Source of the DNA: an uncultured Selenomonadales bacterium
GTDB lineage: Bacteria > Bacillota > Negativicutes > Selenomonadales > Selenomonadaceae
Direction: 5' to 3'
DNA length: 5,793 nt
Assembly: GCA_947305445.1 (NCBI GenBank)
Contig: CAMZDU010000088.1
Location: forward strand, 1-5,793
Translations under genes and position numbers: made by a program
Shown here: positions 1-5,793 of the stretch, piece by piece
How the letters are laid out: each line of letters starts with the position of its first letter
Position numbering within the stretch: position 1 is the stretch's first letter
The notes under the pieces: generated by a model
What the model was told of the DNA's origin: nothing
The model's input: the letters and a program-made list of their open reading frames with translations, nothing else
Database searches by the model: none

Positions 1-422
1 GTCGCGACGGTGCTGACAATTTTTGTGAGGAGCGGGCGACGCGGCTCCCCAACCGACGACGTAAAAACTTCCGCGCCATATTCCGCCAAAATGTCTTCCA
101 GTTCGTCGAAGAGCAAACCCAGCGTCCGTCGCGTCCGTTTCGAGATTGATTCGTCCGTCAGCAACTTTCTGTACTCAACGCACACCGCGGCGATTGATTT
201 TAGTATCGGCGTGAACTGTTCGCCGCGTTGTTGCTCTTTGAAGGTGTCGAGGTCGCGTTGCATGCCCAGGCGCACTTGATTTTGAAAACTCATGTTCTCG
301 CGCAGTGATTGAGCCAGCTGCCGAGAATTTTTTTGTTGCAGTTCCAAAATTTTGTCGAGCGTCGCGGGGAGCGGGTCTTGCGGCGTTGACTCCTCCGCGA
401 CGAATTCCGATTGCGTGTCCAA
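1..422 (-). CDS. GrpE-like nucleotide exchange factor, partial (3' end outside window)
   Basis: This frame is open from a TTG codon at 422-420 to the left edge, giving 140 complete codons. An in-frame TGA lies five codons upstream of the TTG and no ATG or GTG falls between, while AAAGGAG sits 9 nt before it, so TTG is the chosen start. The protein opens with an acidic, proline-containing stretch (residues 1-20). A glutamine- and charge-rich helical segment follows (about 21-70, probably coiled coil), then a helix containing LLFDELEDILAEYG (about 103-116) and the strand-like AEVFTSSVGEPRRP (117-130). This order, coiled coil then helix then a short beta segment with VGEP, resembles the C-terminal part of GrpE, the co-chaperone that releases ADP from DnaK/Hsp70 in the cytoplasm. 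The match is by motif recognition only, and the sequence diverges from the canonical heat-shock GrpE. It follows the alcohol dehydrogenase gene by 31 bp on the same strand. It could be a specialised paralogue serving an Hsp70-like protein encoded beyond the window, or an unrelated coiled-coil protein. Confidence 0.55.
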   Translation of the reverse strand, partial: MDTQSEFVAEESTPQDPLPATLDKILELQQKNSRQLAQSLRENMSFQNQVRLGMQRDLDTFKEQQRGEQFTPILKSIAAVCVEYRKLLTDESISKRTRRTLGLLFDELEDILAEYGAEVFTSSVGEPRRPLLTKIVSTVA

Positions 423-431
423 ATTATCAAG

Positions 432-438
432 CTCCTTT
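432..438 (-). promoter_or_regulatory. Ribosome binding site that fixes a TTG start
   Basis: On the minus strand the sequence reads AAAGGAG, with 9 nt between it and the TTG at 422. An in-frame TGA overlaps the first bases of this site, so no start further upstream is possible in this frame. The next in-frame ATG is about 43 codons inside the protein and would remove the acidic N-terminus and half of the coiled-coil segment. Confidence 0.7.
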
Positions 439-453
439 CACGCCGCGCAGAGG

Positions 454-1632
454 TCAATGATTCGCTTTGCGGTAAATTTCCAGAACGAGTTCACGATCCA
501 TGGGCAGGAAGGTTGCAACTTTTTTCGTACCGTTCGATGTAACCATGTCCGCCAAAAATTTCAGCTCGTCGTCACTTTGCACGCCGATTCCCAATTCGGT
601 GAAGTTGGTCGGCGTGCCCAGCTCGCGGAAATAATTTTCCATGGCGTCAATACCTGCCAAAGCTCGCTCCTCAACGGTGCCGTCGGTTATTCCGAAAATT
701 TTCTCCGCGAAGTTTGCAAAGCGTTCGGGCTTGACGGTGTAGACAGTTCGCGCCCACGACGCCCAGACCGTAGTGAGTGACGCGCCGTGAGCCACGTCAT
801 AACGTCCGCTGAGTTCGTGACCAAGTTTGTGTGCGGAAAAATCTTTGCCGCGTCCGAGACCCGTAAAGCCCGTGTGCGACACTGAACCGCACCACATAAC
901 CTCGCTCATTGCGTGAAGATTTTGCGGGTCGGCAAGCAAAACTTTCGACTGCGCCATAACATTTTTCATCAGCGATTCGGCGACCATGTCCGTGAAGTCG
1001 TTGCCGTCAATTTTGGTGAAGTAGCGTTCGAGCGTGTGCATTATGATGTCGGCGATGCCGCAAATCAGCGGGTAATGCGGAACCGTCAGCGCGAATTCGG
1101 GATTCATAATCGCGAAGGCCGGGCGCGGAACAAGCGAGCCGGATTTTTTACCGCTCTCCTCGTCAGTCAACACGGAGGAATCGGAAGTTTCGGAGCCGGC
1201 CGCCGCAATCGTCAGCACGACGCCCACGGGCAAAGTCTTGGTCAGATGAATTTTTTCCGACCAGTGATCCCAAATTTCCGCGCCGGGATTGGCCGCGCCG
1301 AGTGCGACTGCCTTGGCCGTGTCGATTACTGAACCGCCGCCGACAGCCAACACGAAGTCAACTTTTGCGTCGACGGCCTCGCGAATGGCATGGCGTGCGA
1401 AATTTACGCGAGGATTCGGTTTTACGCCTCCGACAACTTTCAACGCCGCAAGCCCGCCGGTCAACAGCAGTCGTTCGATTTTCGGGATAAGCCCGCTTTT
1501 AATCGCGCTGCCGCCGCCGTAAAGAATCATTACGCGGCTACCGCCATGCTTGCGAATTTTTTCGGCGACGCAATTTTCTGCGCCGCGTCCAAAAATTATT
1601 TCCGTCGGACAAAAATATTCAAAGCTCTGCAT
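454..1632 (-). CDS. Iron-containing alcohol dehydrogenase (YqhD / butanol dehydrogenase type)
   Basis: This is a complete 392-residue protein, the usual length for group III (iron-dependent) alcohol dehydrogenases. Proteins of this branch reduce aldehydes such as butanal to alcohols with NAD(P)H in the cytoplasm, serving fermentation or aldehyde detoxification. The N-terminal dinucleotide-binding domain shows YGGGS (residues 38-42), as in YqhD/BDH proteins, and the family signature GGGSVIDTAK (98-107). The helical C-terminal domain carries the expected metal ligands D195 and H199 in GIADIIMHTLERYF, H268 in FSAHKLGHEL and H282 in DVAHGASL. All four are present, so the enzyme should be active. 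The ATG at 1632 is preceded by GGAGGG with 8 nt spacing. The gene heads the left minus-strand unit, with the GrpE-like gene 31 bp downstream. The substrate and the choice of NADH or NADPH cannot be read from the sequence; bdhA/yqhD-like is the closest label. Confidence 0.93.
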   Translation of the reverse strand: MQSFEYFCPTEIIFGRGAENCVAEKIRKHGGSRVMILYGGGSAIKSGLIPKIERLLLTGGLAALKVVGGVKPNPRVNFARHAIREAVDAKVDFVLAVGGGSVIDTAKAVALGAANPGAEIWDHWSEKIHLTKTLPVGVVLTIAAAGSETSDSSVLTDEESGKKSGSLVPRPAFAIMNPEFALTVPHYPLICGIADIIMHTLERYFTKIDGNDFTDMVAESLMKNVMAQSKVLLADPQNLHAMSEVMWCGSVSHTGFTGLGRGKDFSAHKLGHELSGRYDVAHGASLTTVWASWARTVYTVKPERFANFAEKIFGITDGTVEERALAGIDAMENYFRELGTPTNFTELGIGVQSDDELKFLADMVTSNGTKKVATFLPMDRELVLEIYRKANH

Positions 1633-1683
1633 GTTGTTGACCCTCCGTTAAATCATTTGGAAATGTAATTTCGCGACACAATC

Positions 1684-1712
1684 ATAATAACCCGCCTGTT
1701 CGATTTTTGCAA
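1684..1712 (-). promoter_or_regulatory. Candidate sigma-70-type promoter for the alcohol dehydrogenase unit
   Basis: Read on the minus strand, TTGCAA (1712-1707, 4 of 6 matches to TTGACA) is followed by a 17-bp spacer and TATTAT (1689-1684, 5 of 6 matches to TATAAT). Transcription would start near 1677, giving a leader of about 45 nt that includes the GGAGGG site. No operator-like inverted repeat stands out around it. Matches of this strength also arise by chance in AT-rich spacers, so this is a candidate only. Confidence 0.45.
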
Positions 1713-1721
1713 TTATGAATG

Positions 1722-1727
1722 TACAAT
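1722..1727 (+). promoter_or_regulatory. Weak candidate -10 box for der
   Basis: TACAAT (5 of 6 matches to TATAAT) lies 42 bp upstream of the der start codon in the divergent spacer. No good -35 box sits 16-18 bp upstream: the hexamer at 17 bp is TTCGAT. Der must have a promoter in this spacer or read through from further away, and this is the best-placed -10 hexamer I see. Confidence 0.25.
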
Positions 1728-1740
1728 GCAGACTGCAGAT

Positions 1741-1755
1741 AAAAAAAAAATTTTT
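1741..1755 (+). repeat. A10T5 tract in the der leader
   Basis: Ten A residues followed by five T residues end directly at the AGGAG ribosome binding site (1756-1760) of der. In RNA the five U could pair with A residues just upstream and influence access to the binding site. In DNA such a tract is intrinsically bent and prone to slippage. Just upstream, 1727-1740 is a near-perfect tandem heptamer (TGCAGAC, TGCAGAT). Any functional role is inference. Confidence 0.5.
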
Positions 1756-1769
1756 AGGAGACTGATTAC

Positions 1770-3101
1770 ATGAGCAAACCGATTGTGGCAATCGTCGGCC
1801 GCCCAAACGTCGGCAAGTCCACGCTGTTTAATCAGATTGGCAAGCGGCGCGTGTCAATCGTCGACGACATGGCCGGCGTCACTCGCGACCGAATTTATCT
1901 GGACGCCACCTGGCTTGACCGCGACTTCACGTTGATTGATACCGGCGGCATTGAAATTAAATCCGCCGACAAAATTTTGACGGAGATTCGCACGCAAGCT
2001 AAAATTGCCGTGGACGAGGCAGACGTTATCGTTTTTGTCGTGGACGGGCGTACGGGACTGACTGCCGACGACGAGGACGTTGCAAAATTTTTACGCTCCG
2101 CCGACAAGCCGATTGTCCTTGCCGTCAACAAAGTCGATACGCCGCAACTTGAAACGGAGACTTACGAATTTTATAACTTGGGGCTTGGTGAACCGATTGG
2201 CATTTCCGCAAGCAACGCGCTTAACTTGGGTGACCTGCTCGAGGCCGTCGTTAAAAATTTTCCGCAGACAGAGCCGGAAACTCGTGACGAGGACGAGATT
2301 CGTATTGCGGTTATCGGACGCCCGAACGTTGGCAAGTCGTCGCTCGTCAACGCAATGCTCGGCGAGGAGCGCGTCATTGTCAGCGACGTACCCGGCACCA
2401 CCCGCGACGCAATCGACACGAATTTTTTCTTGGACGGCACGAAATTTACGCTGATTGACACGGCGGGCATGCGCCGCAAGTCGAAGATTGATGCACCCGT
2501 CGAACGCTACAGCGTGATTCGTTCACTCAGGGCGATTGACCGCGCAGACGTCGTGCTGATGCTGATTGAAGCTCCCGTCGGCGTCACGGAACAGGACAAA
2601 AAAATTGCCGGCTACGCGCACGACTCCGGCAAAGGCTGTGTTATTGTCGTCAACAAGTGGGACATCTTTCCGAACAAGCACGACCGCTCGACCAATCGTT
2701 TCACCGACGACCTGCGCAATCGTCTCGGCTTCCTGCAATACGCGCCCGTCGTCTATGTCAGTGCTTTGACGGGACAGCGCGTCGAACGTGTGACGGAGCT
2801 GGTTAAGTTCGTCGCCGAGCAACAGTCAATGAGGATTCAAACGAGCGTCCTTAACGAATTGATTCGCGATGCCGTCGCCGTGAATCCGCCGCCGTCGAAG
2901 AAAGGCAAGTCCGCCAAAATTTTTTTCGCCACGCAAGCCGACATTTGTCCGCCGAAATTTATTGTCTTCGTCAACGAGCCGGAACTGATTCATTTTTCCT
3001 ACCTGCGATTTATAGAAAACCGTCTGCGCGAAAGTTTCGGCTTCGAAGGCACGCCGCTCAAGTTCATCGTTCGCAAGCACAATCAAAAATCCGACGAATA
3101 G
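1770..3101 (+). CDS. der: Ribosome biogenesis GTPase Der (EngA)
   Basis: This complete 443-residue protein has the standard length and layout of Der, the essential tandem-GTPase factor needed for maturation of the 50S ribosomal subunit in the cytoplasm. The first G domain has GRPNVGKS (residues 10-17), DTGG (57-60), NKVD (120-123) and SAS (146-148). An acidic linker (about 166-177) leads to the second G domain with GRPNVGKS (183-190), DTAG (230-233), NKWD (295-298) and SAL (331-333). The C-terminal KH-like domain covers about 355-437 and includes the typical NPPPSKKGK segment and a FVNEPELIHFSYLRF stretch, followed by a short basic then acidic tail. The ATG at 1770 has AGGAG 9 nt upstream, and no earlier in-frame start is plausible. 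The gene appears monocistronic: it diverges from the dehydrogenase gene and is convergent with the nucleotidase gene. In many Firmicutes der is followed by plsY and gpsA, which is not the case here. No key residue is missing. Confidence 0.98.
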   Translation: MSKPIVAIVGRPNVGKSTLFNQIGKRRVSIVDDMAGVTRDRIYLDATWLDRDFTLIDTGGIEIKSADKILTEIRTQAKIAVDEADVIVFVVDGRTGLTADDEDVAKFLRSADKPIVLAVNKVDTPQLETETYEFYNLGLGEPIGISASNALNLGDLLEAVVKNFPQTEPETRDEDEIRIAVIGRPNVGKSSLVNAMLGEERVIVSDVPGTTRDAIDTNFFLDGTKFTLIDTAGMRRKSKIDAPVERYSVIRSLRAIDRADVVLMLIEAPVGVTEQDKKIAGYAHDSGKGCVIVVNKWDIFPNKHDRSTNRFTDDLRNRLGFLQYAPVVYVSALTGQRVERVTELVKFVAEQQSMRIQTSVLNELIRDAVAVNPPPSKKGKSAKIFFATQADICPPKFIVFVNEPELIHFSYLRFIENRLRESFGFEGTPLKFIVRKHNQKSDE

Positions 3102-3117
3102 GAATTTCGGCTTTGCC

Positions 3118-3192
3118 AATTAGGAGTTAGGAATTTTTTGAGTTGCAGTGTTGTCAACCGCACGCGTGAATCATAATTCCTAACTCCTAATT
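3118..3192. repeat. Exact 18-bp inverted repeat between convergent genes
   Basis: AATTAGGAGTTAGGAATT (3118-3135) is repeated in perfect inverted orientation at 3175-3192, separated by 39 bp. The pairing does not extend on either side. The arms are AT-rich (6 G/C of 18) and could form a stem-loop in transcripts from either direction. It sits 17 bp after the der stop and 16 bp beyond the nucleotidase stop, where a shared terminator would be expected. Neither strand has a U-tract directly after the second arm, so it is not a classical intrinsic terminator. The arms are made of the same heptamer that forms the adjoining tandem block. Alternatives are a miniature mobile or dispersed repeat element, or a transcript-stabilising hairpin. 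Confidence 0.85.
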
Positions 3193-3213
3193 CCTAATTC
3201 CTAATTCCTAATT
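3175..3213. repeat. Tandem heptamer block (AATTCCT)
   Basis: Five heptamers and a four-base remainder lie head to tail: AATTCCT, AACTCCT, then three more AATTCCT and a final AATT. The second unit differs at one base, and exactly that variant recurs in the opposite arm at 3118-3135, so the two sites share an origin. Short tandem heptamers of this kind are known as dispersed repeats in several bacterial genomes. The block runs six bases into the nucleotidase coding region and contains its stop codon at 3208-3210. Confidence 0.9.
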
Positions 3214-4761
3214 GAATTCGCCGTCGGGTCGTTCGTCGGGAACGGGGACTTCAATCAGCCGTTGAATTCTGCCGACTTCAATGCCGCGCATGCCGACTTT
3301 GTTAAGGTAATCTGCAAAAATTTCGTCAAACGTGCCCAGCTCGCCGACAATCTTCAAGCCGGTCAACATGGTGTAATCGTCGCCGCCGGAAGTTTGGAAA
3401 TCTGCAAGCGCAATCGTGTAAGTTTTGTTCTCGTCGAGAGGTTGACTGCCGATTAAAATTTTTTCGACGCGATGCTTAGGCGGCTTGGACGGGTCGTAGC
3501 TGAAAGTCATTCCGCTGACGTTCAAGAATCCGCCGAACGACGCGGGATAATATTCCACGGAATGTTCGAGCATCTCGCGAATCACCGAGCCTTTAATTTC
3601 GGCGATGCGCAATGTATTTCCGAACGGGAAAATTGCCATCGTATTTCGTTTCGTAATGTCGCCGGCGGGCAAATCGTCGCGGATTCCGCCGCCGTTGATA
3701 ATGGCAATGTCAGACTTTGCCGCCCAACGGAACGCATCGGCCGTCAAGTTGCCCAGCTCGGATTCATTGCGGCGAACGAGCAATCTGTCACTCGAAAGTT
3801 GTCTGTCGCTGTGAGCAATGACCTCGTTGAGAAGTTTTTCGGACTTGTTATTCATGTCGACAAGGGTCGCCAAAATTTTTTTGTCGGGCGTCGGAGCGAT
3901 TGCTTTAACATCGTCGACGTCGAGGAGTTCGGCGCGCTTGCTGACGATTTTGTGATTATCAACCTCAATCGTCACACGGCCGAGGCGATATTCATGCCAA
4001 CCGGTTTGGACAATCAGCGTGTCGTTGACAGGTTCGCCTTCGGCAAGCGCGGTGTGGCTGTGTCCGTCGACGATTAAATCAATGCCGCTCGTCTCGCGGG
4101 CAATTCGTTCGCTGGTGAATTCGGAGCTTGCGTCAACGCCCATGTGCATGACGGCAATGAGCACGTCGCATTTCGGGCGCAACTTTGCAATCATGTCTTT
4201 TGCCGCGTTGACGGGATTTAGGAAGGCAACTTCCGTGACGTTGGCCGGATTGGTCTTGTAAGCGCATTCGGGCGTTGACAAGCCGAACACGCCGACTTTG
4301 ATGCCGTTGACTTTAAAAATTTTGTACGGCTTGAAGACGAACTTACCGTTGCTCCTGCGAATGACATTGGCGTCGAGCAGCGGGAACTTTAACTTTTTGG
4401 CCAACCGTTCGAGTTGGTCGGAGCCGTAGTTAAAATCGTGGTTGCCGGCCGTCATTGCGTCGAGTCCGGCTTCGTTGAGGAGCGGCACCAAATTTTCTCC
4501 GCGACTGATTATAATCATCGGCATGCCGTGGAAAGTGTCGCCCGCGTCGAACCAGAGCGTTGCGGGATTCTTTGCTTTGACGGCTTTAACCGCCGCGGCC
4601 ATCTCCGCTAAGCCGATACTTTGCCCGTCGTCGTCGCTGTTACGAACGCGGGCATGCATGTCGTTCGTGTGGAAGATTATCAGCTCGGCCGCCGCGCAGA
4701 CGGTTGAGCCGAAGACGAGCGCACCGACGACAATCAGCACGCCTAAAAGTTTTTTAAACAT
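3208..4761 (-). CDS. Secreted 5'-nucleotidase / 2',3'-cyclic phosphodiesterase family protein (UshA-like)
   Basis: This complete 517-residue exported metallophosphatase resembles UshA/YfkN 5'-nucleotidases, which release phosphate from extracellular nucleotides and let the cell salvage nucleosides. A signal peptide is clear: MFKK, a hydrophobic core to about residue 20, then a cleavage region at VCAAA (21-25). The calcineurin-like N-terminal domain has the full dimetal set in order: HTNDMH (31-36), FDAGD (71-75), GNHDF (106-110), MHMG (205-208) and GHSHT (233-237). The C-terminal 5'-nucleotidase domain has NESELGNLTADAF (332-344), NGGGIRDDLP (356-365), FPFGN (378-382) and FQTSGGDDY (455-463), the last matching the substrate-binding aromatic loop of the family. 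No LPXTG or membrane anchor follows, so a soluble periplasmic enzyme is likely. GGAGGT sits 6 nt before the ATG. The gene lies 26 bp downstream of the FlgT-like gene, probably in one operon. Its last residues and stop codon come from the AATTCCT repeat block. The exact substrate (AMP, UDP-sugar, cyclic nucleotide) cannot be decided by eye. Confidence 0.93.
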   Translation of the reverse strand: MFKKLLGVLIVVGALVFGSTVCAAAELIIFHTNDMHARVRNSDDDGQSIGLAEMAAAVKAVKAKNPATLWFDAGDTFHGMPMIIISRGENLVPLLNEAGLDAMTAGNHDFNYGSDQLERLAKKLKFPLLDANVIRRSNGKFVFKPYKIFKVNGIKVGVFGLSTPECAYKTNPANVTEVAFLNPVNAAKDMIAKLRPKCDVLIAVMHMGVDASSEFTSERIARETSGIDLIVDGHSHTALAEGEPVNDTLIVQTGWHEYRLGRVTIEVDNHKIVSKRAELLDVDDVKAIAPTPDKKILATLVDMNNKSEKLLNEVIAHSDRQLSSDRLLVRRNESELGNLTADAFRWAAKSDIAIINGGGIRDDLPAGDITKRNTMAIFPFGNTLRIAEIKGSVIREMLEHSVEYYPASFGGFLNVSGMTFSYDPSKPPKHRVEKILIGSQPLDENKTYTIALADFQTSGGDDYTMLTGLKIVGELGTFDEIFADYLNKVGMRGIEVGRIQRLIEVPVPDERPDGEFN

Positions 4762-4767
4762 GAAAGC

Positions 4768-4773
4768 ACCTCC
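4768..4773 (-). promoter_or_regulatory. Consensus Shine-Dalgarno of the nucleotidase gene
   Basis: GGAGGT on the minus strand stands 6 nt before the ATG at 4761 and just after the stop of the upstream gene at 4788. With only 26 bp between the genes and no terminator-like hairpin there, translation of the nucleotidase probably relies on this site within a shared transcript. Confidence 0.75.
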
Positions 4774-4787
4774 AGTTGAGCTTACAG

Positions 4788-5793
4788 CTAAATTTTTACG
4801 TAACCCGCACCGAGTTCCAAAATCTTTATCGCGAAGGCCTCAAGCAACTGCGCGAAGTCGGCGGCGGTTCCGTCGAAGTCAACGTCGAGTTCCAGGCTTG
4901 AAGTCATCTTGCGGGCAAAGACATCATTGACGCCCGACAAGTTCACGATTCGTTCGCGCACGGCAATCAGAGTGCCGCCGAGTTTCTCAAATGTAGCACG
5001 CGTTATAAGCAACGTCAAATGACGTTCGAGTTGCGCGGCAGATTTGAGTGCGGCAAAAGACAGTTCGTTGGCCACACGCCGTCCCGCAAGTTTTAGCGCG
5101 TCACTGCCGCCGATAAATTCGCCGCCGCCCGTCGCCGTGCCCGCAAAAATAATTTCGCCCGTGTTGAGTTCGATTAACCTGCTCGAAACGCTGACTTCAT
5201 TGCCGGGCAAAAATTTCACTGCGGCGACGACAAGACAATCTGCGTGAAAATCGTTGGCAAGAGTTTTGCAAAGTTCGGCGTCGCCGGCGGCAGAGTAAAT
5301 TCGTTGACGGACGGCGCGATTGACTGCCGAAATGTCCACGGTGCGCGTGAAGCCCTGACGTTTGAGCGCGGCAAAAATTTCGTTCTCGACCTCCACGCAA
5401 CGCCGACCGCTCGTATCGAAGGCCGCAACCGCCACACGAGGATTATCCGCGTGGAAGTCGACGAGAGCTTTTTTGTCGAGTTCGGTCAGCCGCGCCGAAA
5501 ATTTTTGTTCGTCAATTTCCGCAAGAAGCTCCACGACGAAAATACCGTTCACCACGCGGCTTGAGACCAGCTCCCAGCGCGAGATAATACCGGAGCTGTC
5601 GACGGCGTTTTCGTCGAGCACGAGCATGGAATTTTTTACGCGGGTTCGTGAATTGACGGTTGCGCCGAATTTTTTTTCAATGGCGGTGCGCATCGCATCA
5701 TGAATTGCCATTCGTTCGGTGTTGCCGCGTCCGACGGAGTGAACGGTTTCCGCCGAGCATGTCCCGAATATCATCAGCACGAGCAAAATTAGC
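4788..5793 (-). CDS. Exported protein with FlgT-like N-terminal domain, partial (5' end outside window)
   Basis: The frame stays open to the right edge, and its first visible codons encode a hydrophobic run (LILLVLMIFGTCSA) that is the core and cleavage end of a signal peptide. The true start should therefore lie a few codons beyond 5793. A TTG at 5786 is an in-frame start codon but would remove the basic N-terminus. Numbering from that TTG, residues 16-92 (beginning VHSVGRGNTERMAIHDAMRT) resemble the FlgT N-terminal domain, with an Ala-rich helix, alternating strands and a closing VELLAEID. Residues 117-250 form an alpha/beta region starting NPRVAVAAFD that recalls the FlgT middle domain or CsgG-type fold. 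Residues 254-332 look like a small separate domain ending in a beta strand. FlgT builds the flagellar H ring in Vibrio, but no flagellar gene is visible here, so a general periplasmic or envelope role is equally possible. There is no lipobox before the signal-peptide cysteine (FGTC), and signal peptidase I cleavage at CSA is likelier. The domain assignments are by recognition, without alignment. Confidence 0.7.
   Translation of the reverse strand, partial: LILLVLMIFGTCSAETVHSVGRGNTERMAIHDAMRTAIEKKFGATVNSRTRVKNSMLVLDENAVDSSGIISRWELVSSRVVNGIFVVELLAEIDEQKFSARLTELDKKALVDFHADNPRVAVAAFDTSGRRCVEVENEIFAALKRQGFTRTVDISAVNRAVRQRIYSAAGDAELCKTLANDFHADCLVVAAVKFLPGNEVSVSSRLIELNTGEIIFAGTATGGGEFIGGSDALKLAGRRVANELSFAALKSAAQLERHLTLLITRATFEKLGGTLIAVRERIVNLSGVNDVFARKMTSSLELDVDFDGTAADFAQLLEAFAIKILELGAGYVKI

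Noticed and set aside
10..279. An 89-codon open frame on the plus strand at the left edge
   Set aside because: The minus strand here reads as a coherent GrpE-like protein with a good ribosome binding site, while the plus-strand product is a low-complexity Ser/Arg-rich sequence typical of an antisense shadow.
352..780. A 142-codon open frame on the plus strand spanning the gap between the first two genes
   Set aside because: Most of it is antisense to the C-terminus of the alcohol dehydrogenase, whose motifs are unmistakable. It has no family resemblance and no start signal.
3109..3117. GGCTTTGCC as an intrinsic terminator after der
   Set aside because: The stem is only three base pairs with a three-base loop, and no T-run follows it directly.
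3151..3177. A promoter-like pair TTGTCA and CATAAT on the plus strand inside the inverted repeat
   Set aside because: The spacer is only 15 bp, the -10 box overlaps the repeat arm, and transcription would run antisense into the nucleotidase gene with no plus-strand gene to serve.
3118..3213. A CRISPR array or phage attachment site
   Set aside because: The units are 7 bp and contiguous with no spacers, and there is no integrase, tRNA end or cas gene in the window.
3472..4077. A 201-codon open frame on the plus strand
   Set aside because: It lies wholly antisense to the metal-binding and C-terminal domains of the nucleotidase. Its composition is what a GC-biased gene gives on the opposite strand, and it shows no recognisable domain and no convincing ribosome binding site.
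5784..5786. TTG at 5786 as the true start of the FlgT-like gene
   Set aside because: It would begin the protein inside the hydrophobic core of the signal peptide without any basic residues, and the frame continues open to the window edge, so the real start is probably outside.

Overview
The window holds five protein-coding genes, two of them cut by the window ends, and almost no spare DNA. The best guess for the source is a diderm member of the Bacillota, most likely a Negativicutes/Selenomonadales-type anaerobe. The grounds are strong GGAGG-type ribosome binding sites, a Firmicutes-like Der GTPase, a butanol-dehydrogenase-type iron alcohol dehydrogenase, and exported proteins that carry plain signal peptides but no sortase or cell-wall anchor, which suits a periplasm. 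No rRNA or other lineage marker is present, so the placement is inference.

Left block (1-1632, minus strand): an iron-dependent YqhD/BDH-type alcohol dehydrogenase is followed after 31 bp by a GrpE-like protein that starts with TTG and runs off the left edge. The pair looks like one transcription unit. A plausible promoter lies in the 137-bp divergent spacer (1633-1769) that separates it from der. Centre (1770-3101, plus strand): der (engA), the double-GTPase ribosome assembly factor, is complete with all motifs intact.

Between der and the convergent right block lies a short spacer (3102-3207) built around a heptameric AATTCCT repeat and an exact 18-bp inverted repeat. The repeat block supplies the stop codon of the gene to its right. 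Right block (3208-5793, minus strand): an exported protein with a FlgT-like N-terminus, cut at its signal peptide by the window end, is followed after 26 bp by a secreted UshA/YfkN-family 5'-nucleotidase. The two are probably co-transcribed and both act outside the cytoplasmic membrane.

I see no phage genes, transposase, CRISPR array, toxin-antitoxin pair, tRNA or rRNA, and no clear evidence of a novel multi-gene system. The most distinctive non-coding signals are the heptamer/inverted repeat at 3118-3213 and a striking excess of the palindrome AAAATTTT across the whole window, in several reading frames and on both sides of the strand switches.
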